DNA of 64,000 bases, from assembly GCA_965232985.1 (NCBI GenBank), contig CBDDRC010000039.1, forward strand, positions 62,001 through 126,000, given 5' to 3'. The notes under the pieces were generated by a model. It was not told where the DNA came from. It saw nothing but the letters and a program-made list of their open reading frames with translations, and did not search any database. The translations under genes were made by a program, and so were the position numbers. Of the stretch, positions 8,868-17,006 are shown in pieces (the first letter of the stretch is position 1; each line of letters starts with the position of its first letter). Source of the DNA: JADFDG01 sp965232985. GTDB taxonomy: Bacteria > Pseudomonadota > Gammaproteobacteria > Pseudomonadales > JADFDG01.

Positions 8868-9047
8868 GATGCCCGCATTGTTATGGCGCACCGAACGCGT
8901 AATAACGCACCGCCAGCGGGCAGATGACGCCCTACATAAGTGCCTGGCCGGCCATCGATATGGCGCACAGGGCAAAAACTGCACAAAAAACGCACCGGCA
9001 TGGCGAATTGCCCGATAAATGTCCGCGCAAGAGCCAGCGCGCACCAT

Positions 9048-9063
9048 TGGCACGCAACTTGAC
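9048..9063 (+). promoter_or_regulatory. Possible sigma-54-like promoter of narK
   Basis: TGGCACGCAACTTGAC has a perfect -24 element (TGGCAC) and the right spacing, but GA replaces the nearly invariant GC at -13/-12. If used, transcription would begin near 9074, only 24 nt before narK, leaving no attenuator leader. Confidence 0.35.
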
Positions 9064-9097
9064 TGTGTTTGCGCACCCTCATCAGACGGAACACTGC

Positions 9098-10561
9098 ATG
9101 TCATCTTTCATTCCCCTGCACCGCTTGAAGGACCCGGCGGTGAGTACCCTGCACTACAGCTGGTTTGCATTTTTTCTGACTTTCGTGATCTGGTTCGGGC
9201 ACGCGCCATTAATGCCCTATATCAAAACCGAATTCGGCCTGTCCGGTGCGCAGATCAAAGCACTGCTGATCCTCAATGTGGCGCTGACGATTCCCGCACG
9301 CATCCTGATCGGCATTCTGGTGGACCGTTTCGGACCACGCATCGCCTACAGTGTGCTGCTCGTACTCGGCGGCATTTTTTGTATCGCCTTTGCGCTGGCA
9401 CAGACCTATGAACAACTGGCGGCAGCGCGCTTTCTGCTCGGCTTTGTCGGCGCCGGTTTTGTCGTCGGTATCCGCCTGATCGGCGAATGGTTCCCGGCAC
9501 GGCAACTGGGCTTGGCTGAAGGCATTTACGGCGGTTGGGGTAATTTCGGTTCGGCCGCCGCAGCCTTGCTGTTGCCGACACTGGCTATCGGCCTCGCATC
9601 GTTCGGCGGCTGGCGCGCGGCACTGGTGGTTGCCGGCATCGTCTGCATCGTCTACGCCTTCTTCTTTTACCGTGGCGTGCGCAACACCCCCAAGGGCTCC
9701 ACCTACTTCAAACCGAAGAAAAGCGGTGGTCTGGAAGTCAGCAGTTGGCGCGATCTGGTGTATTACTACCTCACTGTCTTGCCGCTGTGGCTGGCACTGG
9801 TCGTACTGGTATGGAAACTGTCGCCGCTGCAACTGAACATGCTGGACAATTTCTGGAGCAGCGTTGCGTTGCTGGCGGTACTGGCCTTTGCCGTGTCGCA
9901 ATCTGCAGGTATCTGGCGGGTGAATGCTCCTCGTTTTCGTGAAGGTGTACCAACATGGCAGCAATACAAATACAAACAGGTCGCCATTCTCAGCGTTGCC
10001 TACATGGCATCTTTTGGTTCGGAAATTGCGGTGGTGTCGATGCTGCCGCTCTTCTTCATGGAAACCTGGTCGCTGTCGCCAGTGGTCGCCGGTTTCAGCG
10101 CCGCCGGTTTTGTCGTTGCCAATATCGTGGCGCGGCCTGGTGGCGGCTGGATAAGTGATCGTATTGGCCGGCGCCGGGCGCTGTCGCTCCAGCTCGCCGG
10201 CATTACGGTTGGCTACCTGTTGATGAGCCAGATGGCCAGCTGGTCGCTGGCCCTCGCCCTCACCATCACCTTCATGACAAGTTTCTTCGTGCAAGCCGCC
10301 TGTGGCGGTGTATATGCGGTGATCCCGCTGATCCAGCGGCGCATGACCGGGCAGATCGCCGGCATGGCCGGTGCCTACGGCAACGTCGGCGGTGTGGTGT
10401 TCCTCACCGTCCTTTCGTTTGTTGACGTGCAGATATTTTTCTACGTACTGGCGGCCGTGGCAGCGATGAGTTTTGTGGCCACGCGTTTTCTTGACGAGCC
10501 GGATGGCCACATTGCCGAGGCGCTGCCTGATGGCACCGTGCAGCTGATCGATGTCCGCTGA
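9098..10561 (+). CDS. narK: Nitrate/nitrite MFS transporter, NarK/NasA family
   Basis: 487-aa inner-membrane carrier with about 12 hydrophobic segments. It shows the MFS loop signature (GILVDRFGPR near residue 70), the nitrate-porter Arg region (GIRLIGEWFPARQLGLAEG), and the glycine-rich nitrate signature (GGWGNFGSAAA). A second glycine-rich signature (GMAGAYGNVGGV) lies in the C-terminal half. The ATG at 9098 was chosen because the transporter begins there (MSSFIPLHRLKDP) and GACGGAACACTGC precedes it; the frame is open upstream to 8924 but that part is not transporter-like. The last 11 bp overlap the phosphatase-kinase gene, implying translational coupling. Position opposite nirBD-nasA points to assimilatory uptake of nitrate and/or export of nitrite. 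Confidence 0.93.
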   Translation: MSSFIPLHRLKDPAVSTLHYSWFAFFLTFVIWFGHAPLMPYIKTEFGLSGAQIKALLILNVALTIPARILIGILVDRFGPRIAYSVLLVLGGIFCIAFALAQTYEQLAAARFLLGFVGAGFVVGIRLIGEWFPARQLGLAEGIYGGWGNFGSAAAALLLPTLAIGLASFGGWRAALVVAGIVCIVYAFFFYRGVRNTPKGSTYFKPKKSGGLEVSSWRDLVYYYLTVLPLWLALVVLVWKLSPLQLNMLDNFWSSVALLAVLAFAVSQSAGIWRVNAPRFREGVPTWQQYKYKQVAILSVAYMASFGSEIAVVSMLPLFFMETWSLSPVVAGFSAAGFVVANIVARPGGGWISDRIGRRRALSLQLAGITVGYLLMSQMASWSLALALTITFMTSFFVQAACGGVYAVIPLIQRRMTGQIAGMAGAYGNVGGVVFLTVLSFVDVQIFFYVLAAVAAMSFVATRFLDEPDGHIAEALPDGTVQLIDVR

Positions 10562-12299
10562 CGCGCGCACCGCCACAACGCCCGGCGACACCGTTGCGGT
10601 GCTAAGGGCGCGCATCGGGCTATTGTCCGTGTGTGGGGCGCGTGACGAAAACCGCGATGCGGTTGGCGCACGGCTGCCCACCGGCGCGGCACTTTCACGG
10701 CGCGGCATGGCTTTCGCCGTTGCCGATGGTGTCAGCCATGCTGAAGCGGGCCGCCTGGCGGCAGAAACCAGTGTGCAGAATTTTTTGTCGGACTATTACG
10801 CAACACCGGATGCGTGGGAGATCAAACGTGCCGGCGCCCAGGTATTAAACGCCCTCAATCGCTGGCTGCTTGGCCAGGGGCTGTCCGTGCGCGATGAGCA
10901 CCGTGGCTGCGCCACCACATTCACCGGCTGCGTACTGCAGGGCAGACAACTGCATTTTTTTCACATTGGCGACACCCGGCTGTACCGACTGCGCCGCAGT
11001 GTATTCGAGCGTTTGACACGCGATCATCGTGTGCTGATCGATGACAACCGGCCGGTACTCACCCGCGCGCTGGGCCTTGATCTAAAACTCGACATCGACT
11101 ACGCCGTATACCCGGCAGAACCGGGCGACGCCTACCTGCTGCTCAGTGACGGCGTCCACGATTTTCTGGATGACAATGCCTTAGCCACCGCGATTGCTGC
11201 ACAGGATGATCCGGAAACAGTTTGTCGCACGTTGATTGACAACGCCATCCAACACCACAGCGACGACAACCTCAGTGCCGTGCTGGTGCGCGTGGACACC
11301 TTGCCAGCCAGCACGGTGGACGATGTCATTGCCGACTGGGACGTGCTGCCACTGTTGCCGGTGCTGTCGGTGGGCCATGTCATCGACGGCTTGCGGGTGG
11401 AGCGCATCCTGGCAGAAAGTCCGCGCAGCCAGACCTATCGTGTGCGTGACATTGCGAGCGGTGCCGAACGCATTCTTAAAGCTCCCTCGCCGCTCAGCGC
11501 CGACCTGCCGCGCATCCGCCGCGAGTACGCCACGGAAGCTTGGGTGCTGCGGCGCGTACAACATCCGCGCTTGCCGCGCACTGCCGAGCCACCATTGCCA
11601 CGCAGCGCACTGTATGTGCTGCTCGATCCCGTACCCGGCATTACACTTGCCACCTGGATGCGGGAGCATCGGCCCGCGCCGGTACCCGAGGCGATACAGA
11701 TCGTGCGCCAAGTGGCCGGCGGGCTGCGCGCACTGCATCGTCGCGACATTCTGCATCGCGATATTCGCCCGGCCAATGTGTTACTGGACGGCAACGGCCA
11801 GGCGACGCTGATCGATCTGGGCTGCTGCCGCGTTGCCGCACTGCACGGCAGCAACGGTCTTGCCGACGATGGCCCTGGCGCTCGCGAGTATGCAGCACCC
11901 GAATACGGCAGCGTCTCGCCGGTTGGCGAGCGTGCTGACCAGTTTTCACTCGCCGCACTGTGCTATGAAATGCTTACCGGCCACCTGCCATTCGCCGGCA
12001 AACTCGCCGAGGCACACGCAACCGGCCGTTACCAAAAACTCGTTTACGAAAACGCCGCACATCACAACCCTCTGGTGCCGCCGTGGCTGGACGCAGTATT
12101 GGCACGTGCACTGTCGCTGGACGCACAAAAACGCTTTGGGGATATTGCTGAATTTGCTGACGCCCTTGCCGTACCGACGCACGCCATCTCTGCACATGTG
12201 CCCTTGATGGCCCGTAACCCGCTGCGTGCCTGGCAGACCATTGCTGCGCTGCTGGCCCTGAGCCAATTGATCATGATTGGCGTGTTGCTGGCGAGGTGA
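10551..12299 (+). CDS. Bifunctional PP2C phosphatase / Ser-Thr protein kinase, membrane-anchored
   Basis: 582-aa fusion. Residues about 15-245 are a PP2C domain with its Asp motifs: DENRD near the start, AVADGVSH, HIGDTRLYRLR, LLLSDGVHDF and DDNLSAVLV. Residues about 270-530 are a Hanks-type kinase with ILK (Lys about 308), a catalytic loop HRDIRPANVLL (about 403-413), and IDLG where most kinases have DFG. The nucleotide-binding glycine loop is hard to recognise. One transmembrane segment at about 556-578 would tether it to the membrane with the enzyme domains inside. The start overlaps narK by 11 bp. The same fusion next to narK/nasA is known from Pseudomonas, so it belongs to the nitrate assimilation module, but targets are unknown. 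The weak glycine loop and DLG leave kinase activity open. Confidence 0.9.
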   Translation: MSADARTATTPGDTVAVLRARIGLLSVCGARDENRDAVGARLPTGAALSRRGMAFAVADGVSHAEAGRLAAETSVQNFLSDYYATPDAWEIKRAGAQVLNALNRWLLGQGLSVRDEHRGCATTFTGCVLQGRQLHFFHIGDTRLYRLRRSVFERLTRDHRVLIDDNRPVLTRALGLDLKLDIDYAVYPAEPGDAYLLLSDGVHDFLDDNALATAIAAQDDPETVCRTLIDNAIQHHSDDNLSAVLVRVDTLPASTVDDVIADWDVLPLLPVLSVGHVIDGLRVERILAESPRSQTYRVRDIASGAERILKAPSPLSADLPRIRREYATEAWVLRRVQHPRLPRTAEPPLPRSALYVLLDPVPGITLATWMREHRPAPVPEAIQIVRQVAGGLRALHRRDILHRDIRPANVLLDGNGQATLIDLGCCRVAALHGSNGLADDGPGAREYAAPEYGSVSPVGERADQFSLAALCYEMLTGHLPFAGKLAEAHATGRYQKLVYENAAHHNPLVPPWLDAVLARALSLDAQKRFGDIAEFADALAVPTHAISAHVPLMARNPLRAWQTIAALLALSQLIMIGVLLAR

Positions 12300-12318
12300 T
12301 TCAATGAATCGCCTCGCC
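12290..12318. repeat. Inverted repeat over the kinase stop codon
   Basis: GGCGAGGTGATTC and GAATCGCCTCGCC are 13-base arms pairing at every position (one G-U) around a 3-base loop. They span the TGA of the phosphatase-kinase gene. No T-tract follows on either strand. A weaker plus-strand hairpin (TACCCG...CGGGTA, then TTTTC) follows at 12325-12354. It may protect or end the mRNA between two converging genes. Confidence 0.55.
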
Positions 12319-12353
12319 AGCATTACCCGGTGAAAATTTCCTCGGGTATTTTC

Positions 12354-13589
12354 TCAGAACTTGGCTTCCGCCATCAGCCACGCCTTGGCGGTATCCTTCA
12401 CCGCCACCACATCGCCCATGCTGTAATCGGCGTACTTGGCGGTCAGGGTGTAGCGCTTGGCGAAGGTTCTGGCGATCTGCACGTTGATCTCGTCGCCGTA
12501 GTCGGCACCGTTACTGTCACCTTCATATTGGTGCGCGACCAGCGTGAAGCCATAGCCGGCGAGCTTCACGGTGCCGCCCAGCCAGGTATCAATCAGGCCC
12601 ACCGCCGGGGTAGCGAGAAATTTGTCGGCCCAGCCCTGGAACTTGTGCAGTGTTGCCAGCGGCGTTTGTACGGCGGCAACACCCCCATCGCTGCCGAGCA
12701 ACTCATAGCCAAGCTGCACTTCCCAAGGCGCTTTGCCAAAACTGATTTCGGCAAGACCATAGTTTGCATCGTAGGAAACCGGCTGATCGGCGTAATCAGA
12801 CTGTTGCGCAAATTCCGCGGTGTAACCGAACTTGAATTCGCCGGCCGGCAGCTTGCCAGCAAGACTCAGGCCGACGGTTTTGCTCGACAAGGCAGCGGCG
12901 TTGTCGAAATCAAGCAGGTAAGCATAGGCAACAGCGGTCAACGGCTCGCCTCTTGCATATTTGACATTGAGTAGATGGCTTTCGCCATCGAGCACCGGCG
13001 GCGGCGTACCGGCATCCGGCCCCCAGATACGCTGAACGCTATCGACGAAACCCCAGGTTGCCGTCAACCGGTCAATGCCCTTGAACTCCACCAGGGCTGC
13101 ATCGAGCGTCTGCTCGTTCTGTCGCCAGCCCACGCTGCCGATAAAGCGCTGATTGTCGAGGTTCAGGCGCTGACGGCCGAGCGTGATGGCGGTGTTGGCC
13201 AGGCCCATGTACTTGAGCAATGCCTGATTGAGATCGGTTCCGTCCGGATCGACCACAATCGGATAGGTTGTTTTGCCATTGCGGGTGTCGTTGTAACGGT
13301 CGTCACCTATGCGGCTGATGTTGTCCATTTCCACCATTGCCGACATCTGCATCCATTCGGATGTGGCGTAGCGCACGCGGGTACGCAGAGTGCTGGCGTT
13401 CGCCTCACTCGCCATGCCGTCCTGATCGACGTTTTCGAAACGGTAGCGCAACTCAATGGCGGATTTACCCTTGGCAATGGCATCGCCCAGCGCATCGGCA
13501 TGCGCGGCAGTGGTGAATACCGTGGTGGCTACGGCCAGAGCAAGAACAGCCGGGTACATCAGAGGACGGCAAGCAGCAGTGCAAGTCAT
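12354..13589 (-). CDS. Alginate-export-family outer-membrane porin-like protein
   Basis: 411-aa protein with an N-terminal Sec signal peptide (cleavage likely after TTAAHA, residues 26-31). The rest is built of alternating amphipathic strands and ends in a C-terminal Phe (AEAKF), as expected for an outer-membrane beta-barrel. The strand pattern and motifs (ELRYRFENVDQDG, RVRYATSEW, LGRQRLNLDNQRFIGSVGWRQNEQT) match the alginate-export/OprD-like group of porins. It sits between the phosphatase-kinase and the nitrate ABC genes, so a role in letting nitrate cross the outer membrane is plausible but inferred. It lies 59 bp downstream of nrtC and may be cotranscribed. Substrate specificity cannot be deduced. 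Confidence 0.82.
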   Translation of the reverse strand: MTCTAACRPLMYPAVLALAVATTVFTTAAHADALGDAIAKGKSAIELRYRFENVDQDGMASEANASTLRTRVRYATSEWMQMSAMVEMDNISRIGDDRYNDTRNGKTTYPIVVDPDGTDLNQALLKYMGLANTAITLGRQRLNLDNQRFIGSVGWRQNEQTLDAALVEFKGIDRLTATWGFVDSVQRIWGPDAGTPPPVLDGESHLLNVKYARGEPLTAVAYAYLLDFDNAAALSSKTVGLSLAGKLPAGEFKFGYTAEFAQQSDYADQPVSYDANYGLAEISFGKAPWEVQLGYELLGSDGGVAAVQTPLATLHKFQGWADKFLATPAVGLIDTWLGGTVKLAGYGFTLVAHQYEGDSNGADYGDEINVQIARTFAKRYTLTAKYADYSMGDVVAVKDTAKAWLMAEAKF

Positions 13590-13648
13590 AAAAGTACTCC
13601 AAAGTGGGAATAATATTCAGCAGGATTTTTCACAACACACTTTTTAGA

Positions 13649-14440
13649 TTACGCGGCAGGTCGCTGGTGTCGCTTGTAGAGAAACTCAAGAACCCGCGCA
13701 CGAATGGCGTGGTAGTTCGCATCATTGGCCAACGCCAGACGATCGCGCGGCCGAGGCAAGGCAACATCGACAATTTCGCCAATGGTCGCACCCGGACCGT
13801 TGGTCATCATCACCACCCGATCGGCCAGTAATACCGCCTCGTCCACATCATGGGTGACCATGATCACGGTACTGCCGGTACGGGCAACGATTCGCATCAA
13901 TTCATCCTGAAGATGCGCACGCGTCAGCGCATCCAGCGCACCGAAAGGCTCATCCATCAGCAGCACCTGCGGCTCCATCGCCAGAGCCCTGGCGATCCCG
14001 ACGCGTTGCTTCATGCCGCCGGAAATTTCGTGCGGCTGCTGGTGCATGGCGTGAGTAAGGCCAACCAGTTCCAGCGCCGCCTCGGTACGCGCCTTCATTG
14101 CTGCCTTGTTTTCCCGGGCGGCAAACACTTTCTCCACGGCAAGATGCACATTCTGATAACAGGTCAACCACGGCAACAGCGAGTGGTTCTGAAACACCAC
14201 GGCACGCTCCGGCCCCGGCCCGGCAATCTCCCGGTTGTTGCACAACAGCACGCCGCGCGTGGGTTGCAGCAGACCAGCCACCAGATTGAGCAGCGTGCTC
14301 TTGCCGCAACCGGAGTGACCGATCAGCGTGACAAACTCGCCCGTTGCCACCTGCAGATGGATGTCGCGCAGGGCGAGCAGGCGCTTGCCGCGGCCGCTGA
14401 ACTCGATGCTGACATCTTCGACGCTCACGAAACGATTCAT
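13649..14440 (-). CDS. nrtC: Nitrate ABC transporter ATP-binding protein
   Basis: 263-aa ABC ATPase of the nitrate/sulfonate/taurine (NrtC/NrtD, SsuB) type. Walker A GHSGCGKST lies at residues 41-49, a Q-loop (VFQNHSLLPWL) near 82-92, the signature ISGGMKQR at 139-146, Walker B LLMDEPFGALD at 160-170, and the switch His in MVTHDVDEA. It lacks the C-terminal NrtA-like sensor domain found on cyanobacterial NrtC, so it is closer to NrtD/NasD in architecture. The symbol is therefore approximate. It lies 18 bp after nrtB and powers the importer formed with NrtA and NrtB. Confidence 0.92.
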   Translation of the reverse strand: MNRFVSVEDVSIEFSGRGKRLLALRDIHLQVATGEFVTLIGHSGCGKSTLLNLVAGLLQPTRGVLLCNNREIAGPGPERAVVFQNHSLLPWLTCYQNVHLAVEKVFAARENKAAMKARTEAALELVGLTHAMHQQPHEISGGMKQRVGIARALAMEPQVLLMDEPFGALDALTRAHLQDELMRIVARTGSTVIMVTHDVDEAVLLADRVVMMTNGPGATIGEIVDVALPRPRDRLALANDANYHAIRARVLEFLYKRHQRPAA

Positions 14441-14458
14441 GTCGGCAGCCTCTTTTGC

Positions 14459-15316
14459 TTACTCGTAGGTGAAGCGTTTCGCGATCAGCATGATCGCCTG
14501 CTCAAGCAGCAGACCCACTATGCCGACCAAAAAAATGGCGATGATGATGTGTTCGACGTTGAGGTTGTTCCACTCGTCCCATACCCAGAAGCCGATGCCA
14601 GTGCCGCCGGTAAGCATTTCTGCAGCGACGATTACCAGCCAGGCCACACCGAGACCCAAACGAATACCGGTGAGCACATAAGGCAGCGTCGCTGGCAGCA
14701 GAATTCGCGTCATGATGCGAAATTCGGATAATTGCAACACGCGCGCCACGTTGAGGTAGTCCTGCGGCACGCGCGTTACCCCCACTGCCGTGTTGATGAT
14801 CACCGGCCAGATCGAGGAGATAAAAATTACCCAGATGGCTGCCGGTTCTGCCTTCTGGAACACCAGCAGACCGATTGGCAGCCAGGCGAGTGGCGATACC
14901 GGACGCAGCAGCGAAATGATTGGCGCGGCCATCGCATTGAGCACCGCAAAACGACCGAGGATAAAACCCAGCGGAATACCGATCATGCAGGCCACACCGA
15001 AGCCGATACCAACCCGCTGCAGTGAACTGAGCAGATTCCAGCCAACGCCCTGGTCATTCGGGCCATTGTTGTAGAACGGGTGCTCAAAAAGGAGAACAGC
15101 CGCGTCCCAGGTTTTTCCGGGGCCAGGCAACTGTTCGTTGTGCTGGCTGAGAATTTCCCAGCCGAGCGCAAACAGCGCGAGCCCGACAATACCGGGAAGA
15201 ATATTGAACACGATATAGCGGGTGATCTCAGCCGATATATTCCTCATGCGCTTCCAGCGCACCGCGCGCAGTGTTCGCGCATCAATCAATTTTTCCGAAG
15301 GCATGGCAGCCGTCAT
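14459..15316 (-). CDS. nrtB: Nitrate ABC transporter permease
   Basis: 285-aa inner-membrane permease of the NrtB/SsuC type, with about six hydrophobic segments and the EAA-like cytoplasmic loop (SLLRPVSPLAWLPIGLLVF, residues about 160-178). The run near the end (LTGGTGIGFWVWDEWNNL) is typical of NrtB. The ATG at 15316 was preferred over the upstream in-frame codons because CAGGAGAACACC immediately precedes it. It is separated from nrtA by 44 bp and followed at 18 bp by nrtC, giving the operon nrtA-nrtB-nrtC. Confidence 0.93.
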   Translation of the reverse strand: MTAAMPSEKLIDARTLRAVRWKRMRNISAEITRYIVFNILPGIVGLALFALGWEILSQHNEQLPGPGKTWDAAVLLFEHPFYNNGPNDQGVGWNLLSSLQRVGIGFGVACMIGIPLGFILGRFAVLNAMAAPIISLLRPVSPLAWLPIGLLVFQKAEPAAIWVIFISSIWPVIINTAVGVTRVPQDYLNVARVLQLSEFRIMTRILLPATLPYVLTGIRLGLGVAWLVIVAAEMLTGGTGIGFWVWDEWNNLNVEHIIIAIFLVGIVGLLLEQAIMLIAKRFTYE

Positions 15317-15360
15317 GGTGTTCTCCTGTTCATGGAAAGCCATTAATAGTCGCCACAATT

Positions 15361-16671
15361 TCAGGCCTTGATCTTGAAGGATGCCGCATAGGCTTTCGGA
15401 TCCTTGCCATCCCAGACCACGCCGTCGATGAGCTTGCTGCTGCGCATCGGGCTCGCCGGCACCGGCACCTTCAGTTGCGTTGCCGCGTCGGTGTAGACAT
15501 CAATGCGGTTGATCTTCTTCGCGACCGCAAGGTAATCGGGTTCGGCGGTAAGCAGGCCCCAGCGCTTGTGCTGGGTAATGAACCACATGCCATCCGACAG
15601 ATACGGGTAGTTCACCTTGCCGTCGTCGAAGAACTTCATGTAGTTCGGGTCTTTCCACTTGCGACCAATGCCGTTGTCGTAGTCGCCGAGGAAGCGACCG
15701 AGGATGACGTCTTCCGGCGCATTCACGTACGCCTTGCCGGCAATCAGCTTCGCGACCGTCGTCCGGTTTTTCACTTCATCGATGTAGCGCGACGCGTCGA
15801 GCAGGGCCATGACCATGGCCCTGGCCGTATTCGGGTACTTCTGGACAAATTCCGCGGTACAACCGAGCACTTTTTCCGGGTGATCAACCCATATGTCCTG
15901 GCTGGTCGCCACCGTGAAGGCAACGTTGTCATAGATGGCCCGGGCGCCCCACGGCTCGCCGACACAGAAGCCGTCCATGTTGCCCACCCTGCTGTTCGCA
16001 ACCATTTGCGGTGGCGGCACGACGATGGTCTTGACGTCACGAAACGGATCGACGCCGTTGGCGGCCAGCCAGTAGTACAACCACATCGCGTGGGTGCCGG
16101 TCGGGAAGGTCTGCGCGAAGGTGTATTCACGCGGGTTGGCGAGAATCTCCTTCTTGAGTGTCGGGCCATCCTTGACGCCCTTCTCGCGCAACTGGTTGGA
16201 CAACGAAATCGACTGCCCGTTGCGGTTGATGCTCATCAGCACCGCCATGTCCTTCTGCTGGCCGCCGATGCCGAGGTGCACGCCGTAAACCAGGCCGTAG
16301 AGCACATGCGCGGCATGCAGCTCGCCGTTCATGAGCTTGTCGCGCACACCGGCCCAAGAGGCCTCTTTGCTGGGCGTGATCTTGATGCCGTACTTCTGGT
16401 CGAAACCCATCTGCGAAGCCACCACCACCGACGCACAATCGGTCAGCGGGATAAAACCAACCGTAAGCTCGGTGAGCTCCGGCTTGTCGCTGCCGGCAGC
16501 CCAAGCCTTCGCGGACAGCGCCGGCATGCCACCCAACACTGACAGGGTGCCGGCACCGGCCACCGTCGCCATGGCGCCGCGCAGGAAGTCGCGACGACCC
16601 GTATTGGCAGGCACAACGCTGCTGGCCGACTCAGCACGGACGGTGGAAAAAATCTTGTTGATCTCACTCAT
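15361..16671 (-). CDS. nrtA: Nitrate-binding protein, NrtA/NasF family, Tat-exported
   Basis: 436-aa solute-binding protein for nitrate (or nitrite). A Tat signal is visible: twin Arg at 26-27 in GRRDFLRGA, a hydrophobic stretch, and a cleavage site near AKAWA at 53-57. The mature part shows family motifs GFIPLTDCAS, KEASWAGVRDKLMNG, AAHVLYG and VGNMDGFCVGEPW. The ATG at 16671 follows GAGGTGTTGC; the longer open frame to 16797 runs through the leader terminator and is rejected. First gene of nrtABC, preceded by a sigma-54 promoter and a NasT-type attenuator. The NasS nitrate sensor that normally partners NasT belongs to this same family but is cytoplasmic. The Tat signal says this copy is the transporter subunit. 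Confidence 0.93.
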   Translation of the reverse strand: MSEINKIFSTVRAESASSVVPANTGRRDFLRGAMATVAGAGTLSVLGGMPALSAKAWAAGSDKPELTELTVGFIPLTDCASVVVASQMGFDQKYGIKITPSKEASWAGVRDKLMNGELHAAHVLYGLVYGVHLGIGGQQKDMAVLMSINRNGQSISLSNQLREKGVKDGPTLKKEILANPREYTFAQTFPTGTHAMWLYYWLAANGVDPFRDVKTIVVPPPQMVANSRVGNMDGFCVGEPWGARAIYDNVAFTVATSQDIWVDHPEKVLGCTAEFVQKYPNTARAMVMALLDASRYIDEVKNRTTVAKLIAGKAYVNAPEDVILGRFLGDYDNGIGRKWKDPNYMKFFDDGKVNYPYLSDGMWFITQHKRWGLLTAEPDYLAVAKKINRIDVYTDAATQLKVPVPASPMRSSKLIDGVVWDGKDPKAYAASFKIKA

Positions 16672-16708
16672 GCAACACCTCACTGGATAACTGCCCTGAA
16701 AAGCACCC

Positions 16709-16744
16709 AAAAAAAAAGCGCCGCCGGTTACCCGGCAGACGCCT
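16709..16744 (-). terminator. Intrinsic terminator in nrtA leader
   Basis: Minus-strand AGGCGUCUGCCGG and CCGGCGGCGCU pair with one bulged U around the tetraloop GUAA, followed by a run of U. Stem length, bulge position and GNRA loop match the nirB leader terminator. It lies about 38 bp before nrtA, so it acts as an attenuator. Confidence 0.85.
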
Positions 16745-16751
16745 GTGTCTG
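16736..16751 (-). promoter_or_regulatory. ANTAR-type hexaloop hairpin (antiterminator) of nrtA
   Basis: Minus-strand CAGAC-[ACAGGC]-GUCUG is a perfect 5-bp stem with a six-base loop that has A at position 1 and G at position 4, the ANTAR recognition rule. Its 3' arm is the 5' arm of the terminator, so binding by a NasT-like protein would prevent termination. Confidence 0.7.
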
Positions 16752-16848
16752 GTCTTGTTTCGATAAGCAGTGCAAAGAAGCTACCCACACCCCTCATTGG
16801 GCTCCGGTTATACCGGCGCGGGCCACCACTGCTCGTTGCCGGAAGCTA

Positions 16849-16864
16849 AGCAAGCCCCATGCCA
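16849..16864 (-). promoter_or_regulatory. Sigma-54 promoter of nrtABC
   Basis: The minus strand reads TGGCAT-GGGGC-TTGCT, with GG-N10-GC spacing and near-consensus -24 and -12 elements. The predicted start is near 16838, just upstream of the attenuator leader. It is the twin of the nirB promoter, down to the TGGCAT hexamer. Confidence 0.75.
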
Positions 16865-17006
16865 GCTTCCTGGTATTTCTAATCAGCCTTTACATATCAA
16901 CACGTTAGATGGCCAGCTTGCGGCCGACGCCGAGCCGGGCAGCGCCCCAGCCTCGTGCGCGTAGCGGCCCTCCTGCACCAGCATCTGGCAGCGTCGCTCA
17001 CCGTAC

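Larger units (their letters stand above)
8564..9097. other. Divergent nirB/narK control region (534 bp)
   Basis: No gene is seen here. From nirB to narK it holds the attenuator leader, a sigma-54 promoter, two small palindromes, an NtrC-like dyad and a weaker sigma-54-like element before narK. Short open frames crossing it have no ribosome sites and pass through the terminator. Confidence 0.7.
16672..16838 (-). promoter_or_regulatory. nrtA attenuator leader (NasT/ANTAR type)
   Basis: About 167 nt separate the inferred start site (near 16838) from the nrtA ATG. The leader holds a CCGGU-AUA-ACCGG hairpin, a possible long-range stem (AGCAGUG with CACUGCU), a hexaloop hairpin at 16736-16751 and a terminator at 16709-16744. 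The order matches the nirB leader. I could not identify a convincing first ANTAR hairpin; only the second, terminator-overlapping one is clear. Confidence 0.7.
16672..17006. other. nasT-nrtA intergenic region (335 bp)
   Basis: No gene. The nrtA-proximal 190 bp hold the promoter and leader described separately. Positions 16865-17006 show no terminator or convincing operator; TGCACCAGCATCTGGCA at about 16974-16990 is only a poor NtrC-like match. Confidence 0.6.

Noticed and set aside
9209..10708. 499-codon minus-strand frame over narK
   Set aside because: Low-complexity Arg/His/Gln-rich translation; the plus strand encodes a standard 12-helix carrier.
16672..16797. N-terminal extension of nrtA
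   Set aside because: It reads through the leader terminator and has no ribosome site; the Tat signal starts properly at 16671.
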